Shown one piece after another: positions 21,532 to 33,232 of a stretch of DNA of 64,000 nucleotides (positions are counted from its first letter, which is position 1; each line of letters starts with the position of its first letter). This DNA comes from Coniochaeta sp. PMI_546 (taxonomy: Eukaryota; Ascomycota; Sordariomycetes; Coniochaetales; Coniochaetaceae). Location of the stretch: the NCBI GenBank assembly GCA_021432605.1, contig MU271153.1, positions 620,001-684,000 of the forward strand, written 5' to 3'. Made by a program: the position numbers and the translations under genes. The notes beneath the pieces are model-generated. The model searched no databases. It was given only the letters and a program-made list of their open reading frames with translations, and was not told where the DNA came from.

Positions 21532-22967
21532 ATGACGACCGACAGTACTGCGCCCAATGGGGCCGTGAAGAATGTAGAGAACGGCACGGGGGAGAGGGAA
21601 AAGACGGGTATCAAGGTCATTGTCGTGGGAGCAGGTACATACTTTCCAAAATTCTTACGACTTGAAATTTGGCCACACACTACGTTCCATCTCCATGAAA
21701 GCTGTCAAACTCAGTACCAGATACACAACACTGACATGAACCCCCAGGTTTCGGAGGACTTGCAGCAGCAATCGAGTGCCACCTCCAAGGGCACGATGTC
21801 GAGATATACGAGCAATTCCCCGAGCTCAAGGTCCTGGGCGACATCATCTCCTTCGGGCCCAACGCGGGCCGCATATTCTACCGCTGGCAAAACGGCGAGA
21901 TCTCCAAAAAGTTACGCGCTCTGTCTATTAACCTAGAGTCATACGGCTTCAACATCCACAAGTACGACACGGGCGAGATCGTCATCAACCAGAAGACCCC
22001 GCCCTACCCGGAGGAGTACGCAAACTACAACGGCCACCGGGGCGAGCTGCACCAGGTCATCTTCGACTTCGCGCGGGACGACCTCAAGATCCCCATCCAC
22101 CTCAACAACCGGATCGAGGAGTACTTCGAGGAGGACGGCGTGGCGGGCATCATCCTCGGCACCGGCGAGAAGGTGTCGGGAGACGTGGTCATCGCCGCCG
22201 ACGGCGTGAGGTCCAAGGCGCGGCAGATCGTGCTCGGCTACGAGGACAAGCCCAAGTCGTCCGGGTACGCCGTGTGGCGCACCTGGTTCCCCAACAAGGA
22301 CATGCTGGCGGACCCGGAGACGGCGCAGTTCTGCAACAACGGCGACACGTTCAACGGCTGGATCGGGCCGGACATGCACTTCCTCTTCAGCACCATCAAG
22401 AACGGCTCCGACTGCTGCTGGGTGCTGACGCACCCGGACACGCACGACATCGACGAGTCGTGGAGCTTCCCGGGAAAACTGTCCGAGGTGCTGGAGAGCG
22501 TGAAGGACTGGGATCCCATGGTCACGCGCATCATCTCCAAGACGCCCGAGAAGGACATCGTCGACTGGAAGCTGGTGTACCGCGACCCGCTGCCCACGTG
22601 GGTGAGCCCCAAGGCCAGGATCCTGCTGCTGGGCGACTCGGCGCACCCTTTTCTGCCCACGTCCGCGCAGGGCGCGACGCAGGCGCTCGAGGACGGGGTG
22701 ACGATAGCCGTCTGCCTCAGGAGGGCGGGCAAAGGGGACGTGCAGAACGCGGTGCGGACGCACGAGAAGATACGGTACGACAGGGTCTGCAAGGTGCAGA
22801 AGCTGGGCGAGTCGACGAGGGATATGTGGCACAAGGCGGACTGGTCCAAGGTCAAGGAGAATCCGGACCTGGTCAAGTTCCCCCGCGAGGACTGGGTGTT
22901 TATGCATGATGCTCAGGGACATGCTGAGGAGGTTTACGACCAGGTGCGTCAGGAGGTTGGGAAGTAG
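21532..22967 (+). CDS. FAD-dependent monooxygenase (salicylate-hydroxylase-like)
   Basis: Two exons, 21532-21634 and 21748-22967, with a 113-nt intron splitting the dinucleotide-binding motif; 1323 nt, 440 residues. Group A flavoprotein hydroxylases use NAD(P)H and O2 to hydroxylate aromatic or polyketide-type substrates. Seen: the GxGxxG motif GAGFGG at residues 33-38 with EIYEQ closing the Rossmann beta-alpha-beta unit; the DG motif (ADGVRSKAR, about 183-191); and the GD motif GDSAHPFLPTSAQGATQALE near 330. The order and spacing are those of the salicylate 1-monooxygenase/6-hydroxynicotinate-monooxygenase branch. No signal peptide or membrane helix. Exon 2 has very high third-position GC. 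The neighbours are an SDR, an MFS transporter and a P450, which supports a role in modifying or degrading a small molecule. Confidence 0.92.
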
Positions 22968-23561
22968 GTCTTCCCTTTTTTTTAGAGTAGCTGGGTTTAG
23001 CATAGATATGAGCATGTGCATTTTCACAAGAACTGCTGTTTGGCCTTACATCTACCTGAAGTCGCCAAAATTATATTTGACAGTGTGATTGACGGCACTC
23101 AAGCTTCCATGGGTGATGGCATACAGATGGTGTTAGGAAATCATGGTACAGATTGTGACTTGAACATGATATGCTCTGTGTCCACTGCAACCATAGACTC
23201 CTAGGGACCTACACTTCTACATTTCGAAGCAAGTTACCCGGTTCAAGCATCCATAGAAATAGTATATATTGAAGTTGCAGGTCTAATATGCCACCGACCT
23301 GAATGCTCAATTTGTGGTCAATGGCCATGACGAGAATGGGATCCTCGAAATGTAAGTAGGACACGCCAATATGTGAGGTACACAAGGCCAGCGGCGGAAC
23401 TTGCTAGGAACTTTCGTGCAGAATGATATCTTATTGGGATCATAGTCATCATTATGTTGGAAGATATTTGTCGAACTTCATAGCCCTGTGGCAAGATGCA
23501 CTACCCGATCGAGCCATATGCCCAGACCAACCCCAGCTGGCATTACACATATATTACGCTC
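22968..23561. other. convergent 3' flanks of the monooxygenase and the MFS gene
   Basis: No supported gene; short ORFs only. Confidence 0.5.
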
Positions 23562-25271
23562 TTACACCGTGCTGTCCTCAACGTGCTCATTGACAGTCAC
23601 ATGCTGAACTTTCTCATCGTCAGACAACTTGTCCTCCGAAGCAGCCTGATCATTGGCTGCTGTAATTGTGCACTTGTACCCGCGGAACTTCCTAGCCGGG
23701 ATCTTTGCCTCGAACTGTTGGATTGTCATTAGTACATTGGTTCCTCAAGATAGAAAAGTTGTGAATGTTCGGACATACCAGTTCGTCAATCTCCTCAAGA
23801 GTGCGGTCCTTGGTCTCGGGGAAGAAGAAGAAGACCCAGGCAGCGGTGAGGACGCAGATGGGCGCCCAGATGTAGCCATACTTGGGTCCCCAGTTCAGTT
23901 CCAGAGGGTTGATGAAGTACGGCGCGGTAAACGTCGTGAGCCACGCACCGAAGAAGCCGACAGCAGTGGCAATACCGAAAGTGTAAGACCGCAGACGCTG
24001 GGATGGGAACTCGCCGCCACCAAGCCACGCGTAACTGGAGATCATGCCGTTGTATCCAACGATGTAGATGACAGCAAAGGCCACGATAAGCTTGCCCGTG
24101 GTCGGCGTGCCGGGTGAGGCGGTGTATACGGCCGCAATGATGAGCTGGCAGACGCCGCAGAGGAGCAGACCGCTCATGAGCATGACGCGTCTGTAGCCGT
24201 ACCGGGTGGTGACGCAGCTGTTGATGATGATGGCGACGACACCGCAGCCGATGAGGATACAGCTGTTGCCGAAGGGGTCGCCGATACCGGCCATGGCGAG
24301 GAAGTAGGTGCCGTAGGCAATCATGAACATGGAGCCCGAGGCGGCTTGGGAGGTGACAGAGGCGATGGACAAGAAGGTCCTCCGGCGGTCGATGGGATTG
24401 CGGAAGATGTCGACGATGCCAACGCTGGTTGCGATCAGGCGCTCAGCCTCCAGAGCTGCCTTCATCTGGTCGAATTCGGTAGTGACATCCCATCCCTTGG
24501 GTCGGATGCGCTCGAGAGCTCGCTGGGCCTTGGCTTCGTGACCTCTGTCGAGGAGCCACCTGGGGCTTTCGGGGATGAAAAAGAGGCCGATGCTGAGGAT
24601 CAGAGGGACGATGTGCACAATACCGAGGGAGATGATGTAAGCGTTCCTGCTTGTGTCCCGGGAGGTGAAGTTGTCGATGACAGTGCCGACCAAAGTGCCG
24701 ATGGAGGTCCAGTAGAGGAAGGCAGAGATGGCGAGACCTCTGTACTTGGCTGGACTTGTCTCGTGGATGTACAGCTGCGAGTGCGTCATCAACAGGCCAT
24801 TTCCGAATCCGATAATGAGTCGTCCGGCATAGAGACCGGCAATGCTCGTGGTAGCCTGCATGAGGGCGGTAGATCCGAAGACCATGATACATGCGATCCA
24901 AAGAGACATCTTGCGACCAAAGACCAGAGCGGTAAAGCCAGCAGTCGAGGACGAGATGAAGGCACCAAGGGTCATCAAGGAGGATATGAGCTGTTGCCTC
25001 TCGGCTGAGAGATTGTACCCGAGTGGTGTCTCAGGGGCTGGTTCTCCGAAGACCTGCGATTGAGTCAGTACCAGATGGTGGTGTACGCGGTGGTCGAGCA
25101 GAGGGAGAAACTGACCTTGAGGAATCCGACCATGGCCTGGAGACCACCGATGATGCCGAAGTCGAGGCCATACTGGAAGGTGCTGATGGACACCAATGTC
25201 ATGGCAGCCAGCACCTTCCAGTGCTCCTTCAGACCGAAGTTGTCCTCATGGTAGATAACGCTGCCCGGCAT
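23562..25271 (-). CDS. MFS sugar-type transporter
   Basis: Three exons: 25271-25116, 25053-23779, 23714-23562. They total 1584 nt, 527 residues. Twelve-helix plasma-membrane symporter of the major facilitator superfamily, sugar porter branch. Signatures seen: FQYGLDFGIIGGLQAM in helix 1; the loop motif FGRKMSLW; GRLIIGFGNGLL; ETSPAKYRG; PESPRWLLDRG before the central loop; GGGEFPSQRLRSYTFG in helix 10; and the terminal PETKDRTLEEIDEL. The final exon adds a cytoplasmic tail FEAKIPARKFRGYKC followed by acidic residues. It is close to the fungal alpha-glucoside/maltose and hexose permease group by motif, but the substrate cannot be read from sequence. In this setting it might move a substrate of the neighbouring oxygenases. 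Confidence 0.92.
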
Positions 25272-26884
25272 TGTGGTGGATTTTGTTGTTGGAAGATTAC
25301 GTGCTTATTCGTGGCCCCACTGTCGCAGCAGATGGACGCGTCTTTGTCGAAGCCAAGAACTTGAGTCTTCGACCACGGTATCCAACCAAAAGAAGACAGA
25401 CAGGGGAAATCCTTCCAGATAAAAAATGTCTGAACTGATTTTCGATGTCCAAAAACCCCAATATCAGAAAAAAAGACTGAAGATCAGATCTCGAAAATCC
25501 GGTAAAAGACTGGGCGCCATGGCGGGATCTTTATGCATCATCTAAAACGCACTTCCGGTCTGGACGCAAGGCGCTGTGATCTCCCCTTGAGCCTGCCACG
25601 CTTGGACCGGTGTGTGTGCATTAACAGAAATGTAATAACGATGTGGCGTATATTGGGGTTGTCCAGGTTTCCATTGTTGCGGTGTTCTCGAACTCATGTA
25701 CCTCAGCACCAATTATCCATATGACAGGTACATTGATCCATCATGAACAGACTTCCATTGTCCCAAATTAACCACTGCCGGTCTCCGAGATGGCAAGAAC
25801 GTTTGGAACACTTCCCTTGGCTTGGTGGTTCATGGTTGCTCCTGCCAAACCTTCAAGGGCGAGAGAGACACTCTGGGGCAAATTGCCGGACGGCCAAGCT
25901 GGATGAGTGGAGCACGCTATTGCTCGCAGCTGCCACTGGAAAGAAGCAGACTGGCTGCCATCGCTTGCCGACGCAGTCGGTGCCAGTTCAGCGTCGCAAC
26001 GGATCGTCGCGCGTCTCGTACCCCACCTTTTAGCACTGTTCAGCACTGCTAGCCAGGCTAGCTTCTGACCACGTAGAGTGTAACCAGGGCATTCATGCCA
26101 TCACAAGCCCAGCGGCATGTCGATGGCGTTGATGGTTTGCCATGAGCCACGACGACTTATTCTAGTCAGCTGCATGCTTCAGGTTCCATCGCGGAGTGCC
26201 CGCCCACATCACGACCCAAACATCCAAGGTATACGGTTCCCACTTCCCCAGAATCAGGATGGAGCCAAACCACCAGGTTACCCCGCCTTGGCGACGCCGT
26301 CTGCACCGGCAGTAAGATCAGACGACTGAAGACACTAAACAACGGACATCGACCACATGTCAGCCTCCAGCGGGGACTGATGTTGCGGAGAAGGAAGCAG
26401 CGGCATCGTTGGCTCTGTAAGTTAAACACGGTCATTGGCTGGCTTGCAGCTGTTATCATGTGCCATCTTGTCTGGAGAAGAACCGGCACAATGGTGCCAC
26501 AAGACCGGCCATTTATCTTGTCGCCGAGAGCTAGCTTGTTGCTCCACGCCGTCCAGCGGCCTTTTTGGAAGACGAGCCTGTTCCCGAGAATATACCACCA
26601 TTTATCTCTGATATGTGCTGCTATTCAACGTCAATCCTCCAGTTCGTGTGATAGGACAGGCATCGGTGAGGCTCTTCTGGCTGTTTTCATCGTGTACACT
26701 TCCACTTAGGAGCCCGAGCAAGAAGACATATTGCATCTAGCACAGGAGAAGCAGACCTGTTGCCACTGAACCTTTGTACGCCGGGACCAGCCTTCAAGTG
26801 ACCCCTCAGTCGCCTGTCAGGGTGATTTCCAGCGTCCGAGCCGCGTCGAACCCCTTTTGTCCATCCACTGTGAAGCGCGGAACA
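25272..26884. promoter_or_regulatory. divergent upstream region between the MFS transporter and P450 genes
   Basis: A 1.6-kb stretch between two divergent starts. No coding feature is supported; ORFs at 25743-26709 overlap each other on both strands and carry no motif. Confidence 0.4.
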
Positions 26885-28761
26885 ATGTTATCTGATCGTC
26901 TGCTTGAGCTGGGCGGCCTCGCTCAACTACAGCGAATCGCCAGCGACAAGTCACCATGGGCCGTCCTCGCGACCCTTCTTCTCATAGCATCCGTTGGAGT
27001 CATCGTTGACTATGCACGCATGTTATGGCTCCGGTCAAAGATGGTGAGTTGAATACTCGACACTGCATTAAGACACAGGATCTATACTGACTTTGTTCAG
27101 CCGCCCGGGCCTTTACCCTTGCCAATTGTGGGAAATACGTTTCAATTACCTGAAAACAAGCCATGGCTGTGGTTTGAAGAACTCTCCAAGAAACACAACA
27201 GCCCCTTGATCACAATATGGATTGGCCGGTAAGCCACCCCCATCATGATTCATATGTCGTCAGCCCAGCTCATAGCCAAGTAGAAATCCTACAGTATGGA
27301 TAAACGATGCATGGTCGGCATCCGAGCTCCTGGACAAGCGAGCTGGCATCTACTCCTCGCGGCCCCGAATGGTCGTCTTCGCCGAGCTCGGTGCCGGCCA
27401 GAACAACATGGTGAACATGTACACCATGACACCCGAGCAGCGTGAGCGCTGGCGTGTCCACCGCAAGCTGATGCACCACGCCGTCGGGTCGCAGCAGGTC
27501 CGCAAGTACCGCCAGTTCCAGAACGACGAGAGCAAGGTCGTCGCGCTCGACTTGCTTCGCGATCCGGCCGACTACGTCAAGCACTTTGAGCGGTACGCCA
27601 CGAGCGTGGTGTCCATCATCGGCTTCGGCAGGCGAGTCGAGAGTCCCAAGGACCCCATCATCACCGAGGTCATTGCCGTCATGCACCTCGCGGCTGACCT
27701 CAACGTGCCGGGCAAGTCCTTCCCCATGCTCATGGAGACGTTCCCCTGGCTGTCCAAGGTTCCCAACGCTTTAGCCCCTTGGAAGCACGGCCTCGGCAAG
27801 AAGCGAGGCACTTCATTCTTCTATGCGCTTGCCGAGGAGGCAGCCAAGAAAGAGGGCCACGACGAGGCATTCGTCAAGTACTTGTTCGAGAAGCAGCCCG
27901 AATTTCGTCTCAACGATGACGAGATTGCGGGCCTGTCGGGTAATCTCTTCGGTGCCGGAAGTGATACAAGCAGCAGTACACTCGTCACATTTGTACTAGC
28001 ATGCTGCGCCTTCCCCGAGACCCTCAAGCCGGCGTGGGAGGAGATCGACCGTGTCGTCGGACCGCATCGCAGCCCACACTTCGACGACGAGCCCAACATG
28101 CCCTACGTCAAGGCCTTCGTCAAGGAAGTCCTGCGGTGGCGTTCCGTCGCCATCATCGGAGGCCAGCCTCACGCCCCTACCCAGGATGACCATTACAAGG
28201 GGTACCTGATCCCGAAGGGCACCTGGGTCCAGGGCAACGTATGGGCTATACACCACAATGAGCGCGAGTTCCCGGACCCTGATCGCTTCAACCCCAAGAG
28301 GTTCCTTCCCAACGACCCAGACCACCGCCCCTTCCCTGGTGAAAAGGGATACATGACCTTCGGCTGGGGTCGTCGTGTCTGTTCCGGACAGGTCCTGGCA
28401 GAGCAAGGTACTTGGATCACCGTAGCAAGGCTCTTGTGGGGCTTCAACATCCAAAAGAAGAAGCGACCGGACGGGAGCGTGGTCGATGTGGATATCTTCA
28501 ACTACACGTAAGTCTGTCCGTCAACGTATAAAATCTGAGTGGCGGCTGATGATGATATGCAGGAACGGCCTCAACATGCGCCCTCAGCCATTCGAGTGCA
28601 GCATCACGTCGCGCAGCAAAGAGCACAAGGAGACCATCGAGCGGGAGGGAAGACAGGCTCTCCAGGACTTGGAGCAGTACCGCGGCGAGAGCAAGTATCG
28701 CATGTCGACATTCTACGAGGAGAGCAGCCGTGCTCTGAAGCTGTATGGTGATAAGAAGTGA
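26885..28761 (+). CDS. cytochrome P450 monooxygenase
   Basis: Four exons: 26885-27043, 27101-27228, 27284-28507, 28563-28761. They total 1710 nt, 569 residues. Haem-thiolate enzyme anchored to the ER. A membrane anchor (WAVLATLLLIASVGVIV) is followed by the proline-rich hinge PPGPLPLPIVGNT. The I-helix oxygen-binding motif is AGSDTSSST, the K-helix ExxR is EVLRWR, and the haem ligand loop FGWGRRVCSG places the Cys near residue 461. The layout resembles the fungal CYP64/O-methylsterigmatocystin-oxidoreductase-like group that includes many specialised-metabolism enzymes, but no substrate can be assigned. The C-terminal exon extends about 50 residues past the haem domain core with a charged helix. 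The intron between exons 3 and 4 avoids an in-frame TAA. Confidence 0.92.
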
Positions 28762-29435
28762 GTGGCCAGACTTGGAGTCGGCAGCTGCAAGCCTGCGTGA
28801 GGGTGTAGACGAGGAGTGGTCCTCGTTAGGACATAGATGCAACCGTCATTCATCATGTAGATATTTGCACAAAACTTCCGACTGTTAGCATAGATCGAAT
28901 TGACGCGCATACAATTTACATTTGTATTTCAGCGTCCGCATCCTTATTGCGACTGACATGCTTATTTGGTCACTATACACCACCCTCATCCATCACGTAG
29001 GAGCTTCGAGGTGGTAGACCTATCGTATTCCCCCAAGCCACCACATATAACGAGATTCGGCGATATTTACAAGCTCACACTGACCGGTGTCAAGTGGTAG
29101 CAGCTCATCCGCTTGTCGACCTTGCCAACCCAGCGCCATGACAGAGGTATGTAGGCCCATAAAGAGGGCATCGCTTGCGACGAAGCCTCCAGGCCTTGAC
29201 CGGAAGAGCCAGACGTGTAGGGTGTAACGGTCATCGCGGAGTACCAGTCCTAGCGGATCGAGTGCTAGACGGGACGCAGGAGTTTTTTTTGTGACCTCGG
29301 TCTCCTCCTTCGGCGAGCATGATATGGGCCGCATTGATGTCGTTGTGTGCGAGCCCAAGCCACAAAAAGATGGTGGGCCACTGCGGCCGAGGAGCATGAT
29401 TCGTACGCCTCCATACCGTTGAACTGGACTAGGCT
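28762..29435. other. convergent 3' region of the P450 and SET genes
   Basis: A minus-strand ORF of 139 codons (29439-29020) lies here. It is contiguous with the end of the SET gene in a different frame and could in principle be an alternative last exon, but it has no recognised motif. Confidence 0.35.
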
Positions 29436-31264
29436 TCACAGGGACAAATGTCTGGTGTTGAGCAACGAGGAGGCTTCGAAAACCACTGCGCTGAGATAGT
29501 CACGCATTAGACTTACGCGGCAGCCATGGTGAGGCACATGATAGAATGTTGCACCAGTAGCTCCAGGTCCTGCCACTCATAGGGCAATGACGCAGGTAGT
29601 CCTCGCGTGCCGGATCCAGCAAACATACGGCTCGCTTGACATGGCAGCCGCACCACCTCGTTCGGTCCAAAGTCAAGCTTAAGTCGGTCTCGAAGGAGAT
29701 GCATCTCCTGGTCGTCAGCCGGGCCGGAATGGTCTCTCTATACCAAGGATGTCTCGTACTTTCTTTGAGAGGCTGAACTGTGGACATCTTTCTCTCCTCC
29801 ACCTTGAAGATGGCCGCTGAGAGCTTCGGTGACCGTCTCCAGCACCTTCTTGCACTGCTGACGATTCGCAAGAGCCAACTCCTGGTTCTGGTTGGCCGGT
29901 ATAAGCGCCGGCTCGCCGTCCTCGTAGACTTCCGCGTCCAGGATCCTGGCGTAATCGAACGACACCTTAGCCAACAGTGCCGTCCTGATCTTGTCAACAA
30001 GAGGTACAAGCTCAGGAGCGGTCGGCGAGGCGAGTAGCCGGCGCAGACAGTAGGCAATGTCTCCTCCGCCGGGGCTCTCCTGAAGAAGGTTCTTCACTGC
30101 CTCGCGCAGCTGCTCGTCCTGTCCGGCTTGGGCCACAACGAGGTCCCAGACCAGCGAGTCTTCAATGTGCGCCAATGCCGGCAATGTCTCAACACCATCA
30201 ACCGTCCCAAAGCGCTGCCGTGACCTGCCGACTACCGAGCTGGGATCGAGCATCGGTCGCAAGGAAATGAGGAAGTCTTTCGGCTTCGCATCTCCCTCAG
30301 GGTCAACGTCTCCCTCGGCTCCTTCCAGGGCGCGCTTCCGAAGGTGAATGTAGTCATTATGCTGCTCCTCTGACTCAGGGAAGATAAACCCATACCCCAG
30401 CAACAACTCGCTATTGGTTTTCATACCATAGTTATTGAAGATCTGCTGGCCAGGTTGATAAACATCACGGCTCACGAACTGACAAGACCTTGGATCGGAA
30501 GCGGTATCCCACGTCACCTCCGCCCTCAAATCATGGTTCGCGATGTCCATAACCGGCATCAGCAATGAAAAATCATCGTCCTTGCACGTCGCGGGCAGGA
30601 TGTTACTCCTGACATCCCGCCGCACCTCCTCGGAGAGCACCGTGGTCGGCCGAAAGCTCCGACTGGTAAATATGCAGAACGCCCAGTTGTACAGGAGCCT
30701 TGAGTAGTCCTGCCACCCGGGAAAGCCGGCTTCCTTCAGCGCCTTCCTGGCCTGCTTGAACTCCGCCTTGACGTTGGCCTGGACTTCGCGGATGGCGATC
30801 TCGGCGTTGGTGCCCTCGAGGAAGTCGATGTCTTCTTCCGGCCAGAAGGCCGGTAGGGCCCAGGATGCTAGGCGCTCCGGCTGGGGGAGAGTTTGGATGT
30901 AGGGGTGCCAGAAGGATTGGGCGCCGCGGAGGTACTGCTGGATCAGGAAGAAGCGGCCTATGACGTGCGGCGGGAGGGATGACATGAACGATGGAGGGAA
31001 GGAGGGTGATAGCTGCCTGCCTGCGGACAGGTTGGAAGGTAGCGGACCCCCGGTGAGTGCATTGAGGTAGGAGAGTGTCACTGATGCTGGGCACTTGACC
31101 ACGGCGAAGCCTCGGGCTGGTGGTGCTGGTGCGGAGGATGCGACTCTCAGTGAGTACTTTGTCAAGGCGTCGTTATACACCTCCACTTGCTCGTGAAGTG
31201 TGGCGCCATGTTGTCTTCCCCAGGCGAGAAGCTCTTGGAACCGGCTTTCATCGGCCGGATTCAT
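29436..31264 (-). CDS. SET-domain lysine methyltransferase (Rkm/SETD3/LSMT type)
   Basis: Preferred model: exons 31264-29803, 29733-29517, 29451-29436; 1695 nt, 564 residues. The class methylates lysines on ribosomal proteins or other non-histone targets. The SET N-lobe begins around GFAVVKCPASVTLSYLNA. A long SET-I insert follows with WPEEDIDFLEGTNAE. The cofactor-binding core is MPVMDIANHDLRAEVTW, then QQIFNNYGMKTNSELLLGYGF, with the NH and NNYG motifs intact. The helical C-terminal substrate-binding domain follows (LAKVSFDYARILDAEVYEDG, then LRDRLKLDFGPNEVV). The first frame ends in TAG 20 codons after the first donor. A 69-nt intron (GTGGAG...GAG) removes that stop in frame, and the following sequence reads as family-like helices. 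Donor is weak, and the last exon (tail AAHLSL) is uncertain. Confidence 0.8.
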
Positions 31265-31639
31265 GGCGAGCGGTGGTGATGATGTTGGTGCGTTAGGCCA
31301 GGTGGGGGACTCTTGACGTTGTTGGCCCCTTGGTACAGGTTGGTCCTAGACGCGGAGTTCTCGTGATTTAGAACAAACCAAACCCGGTCAAGAAGCCTAC
31401 CAGCAAATAGGAGCTCGCCTGAGGTTCTAGAAGTAGCATCTATTGCGCTGTCTACCCGTTCTCGCTAAATTGATAATGACGAATTGATACAGTTGGTCCA
31501 TCCATGGAAATTTTCAGTGAATCCACTTAGTCAGCCAAAGGCAAGCTCTCCAAAACAAAACAGAAACCCCTTTAGCCTTCCCCTTTTCATCGGTGGGAGC
31601 TTTGAATCTACGCTCGATTCTAGGTGCTAGGTGCTGGGG
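31265..31639. other. upstream region of the SET gene
   Basis: No supported feature other than the presumed promoter. Confidence 0.4.
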
Positions 31640-32860
31640 AATGGCGCGATACGACGCTATGGCCAATTACTGCTTATCGACTATGACACTGACGAGACGT
31701 TGGACGAGGACGAAATGATCGACGGTATTTTCAGCGAGGGGGCAGATCTGCTCGCTCTTTTCACATATACGATATTCGTCAAGTCCTCGACAGCGGACCT
31801 CCGGGTAAAGTGCTGACTCTGCCGTCTTCGATAATGGAACGCGCCAGCGACTTGTATGACCTTACTCGAGCTCTGGAGAATTGCGAGCTAATCCATCGGC
31901 TTGTGGCAGAGTATGCGCAGGAAGCCGTGACGATCAAAGCGGTGAAGAAGAACAGATTCGAAGATAGAATCATCCCTGCGGAGACGGAGATACTGCTTAG
32001 GCTCGAAAGAGCGCTGGAAACCAGACAGTTGCCGCCGTGCGTTGTCTTCTCCATGTAGCTGTATGTTGAAATCCGGATTATTATAGAACACAAAGTCGAA
32101 GACGCCTATGCGGCTATGCAGGAGACGGGTCGGTAAGTGGATAGGACGATGAAGGCGCACAGATCGGATGCTAGTGGCCCTCGCGGCAGCCCTTTTGAAC
32201 AACTGGCGGAGGGATACGAGGCAATACATGCTGGGAGACTTTACTCCAGTCAACAAGAGACACCGTTTCGAGGTCATGGGTATCGACGAGCCGGTGCCAA
32301 GCCTCTGATCGAAGCCGCAACCAAGACACGTACAGCGAAGACATCTATTTCAAGCTCGGTCTCCCCTCCTCCCAGCGCCCGAGTCCGCCTTTATCACCCT
32401 AAACAACTGGGTTTGGGAGAACGTGATGACCATACTCGTCACTCCCAGCCTGTCCGCCGTCCAAGGCCACTGCGGACCGGAAACGGGCGCATTCCACCGG
32501 CACCCGAACGAGCTTTCTGAGACACTACGCTTGGGAAGAGCCAGAAGCACACCTGAGCGATCCGACAATGCTCTTCTACTGCCATGAACTCCCGGCTCCG
32601 GATCGACAAGGACAAATATAAGTCAGGAATCAACACCGAGCGGATCCTGGCAGGGGTCAAGCGGCACTTATCAGGCTGACTTCCAGGTTCGTGTGACTGA
32701 TCAGGGAAGCGATCCGGACTGCTTTGCTGCGATTCCGATGTTGATAGCCGGGAAGCTCAGAGCAAGTGCCGCGGAGGAGGCGGTTGGCGCGGGGCTACTT
32801 GCGGTGCTGGTTGAAAGTGTCAAGAAGAACCTTTACAATCTCGCGCATCATTGCTAGAGG
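31640..32860 (+). pseudogene. decayed fungal gene of unrecognised family
   Basis: Several protein-like segments follow each other on the plus strand in shifting frames. They are DEDEMIDGIFSEGADLLALF; then DIRQVLDSGPPGKVLTLPSS and DLYDLTRALENCELIHRLVA in a second frame; an in-frame TAG after VVFSM (32056-32058), immediately followed by LYVEIRIIIEHKVEDAYAAM; then ALLNNWRRDTRQYMLGDFTP; FITLNNWVWENVMTILVTPS; and finally IAGKLRASAAEEAVGAGLLA with a closing stop. The order, helical character and tight spacing suggest one former gene of about 400 codons with at least one nonsense codon (CAG to TAG would explain it) and several frameshifts. I do not recognise the family. Introns could explain one or two breaks but not all. 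Confidence 0.45.
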
Positions 32861-33232
32861 TGGTATCCTTTACGCCATGTTGTCTTACCAGTCGGACGTT
32901 GAATACTTCAGGGGAAGAGTGAAATGTACCTACCTAGTATTGTCAGTAGGTCAGGTACTTTGAATGGACACAACAGTGCTACCTAAAATATGCGGGGCAG
33001 GCGCTTTGCGTTATGCACAAGAGCATCGCAGTTCCTGCCCCAAGACGTGGCTCCCCGACCGGCAGAACAGCGCCATACTAGCATAGGTACACACCTTCCT
33101 ACAATCTCTGTGTTTGATCAGTTCCAGACGCTTTTATCTTTTGTCATACCTGAGATCAAATCACAGATCTTCACTCAGGCAAGATATCAACCAAGAGCTG
33201 TCTTACGCCATCGAGCATACACTGCCATCAAC

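Noticed and set aside
21939-23027. A 362-codon minus-strand ORF opposite the FAD monooxygenase.
   Set aside because: Its composition (His/Arg/Val/Leu-rich, no motif) is the usual antisense reading of a GC3-rich exon, whereas the plus strand carries all flavoprotein motifs.
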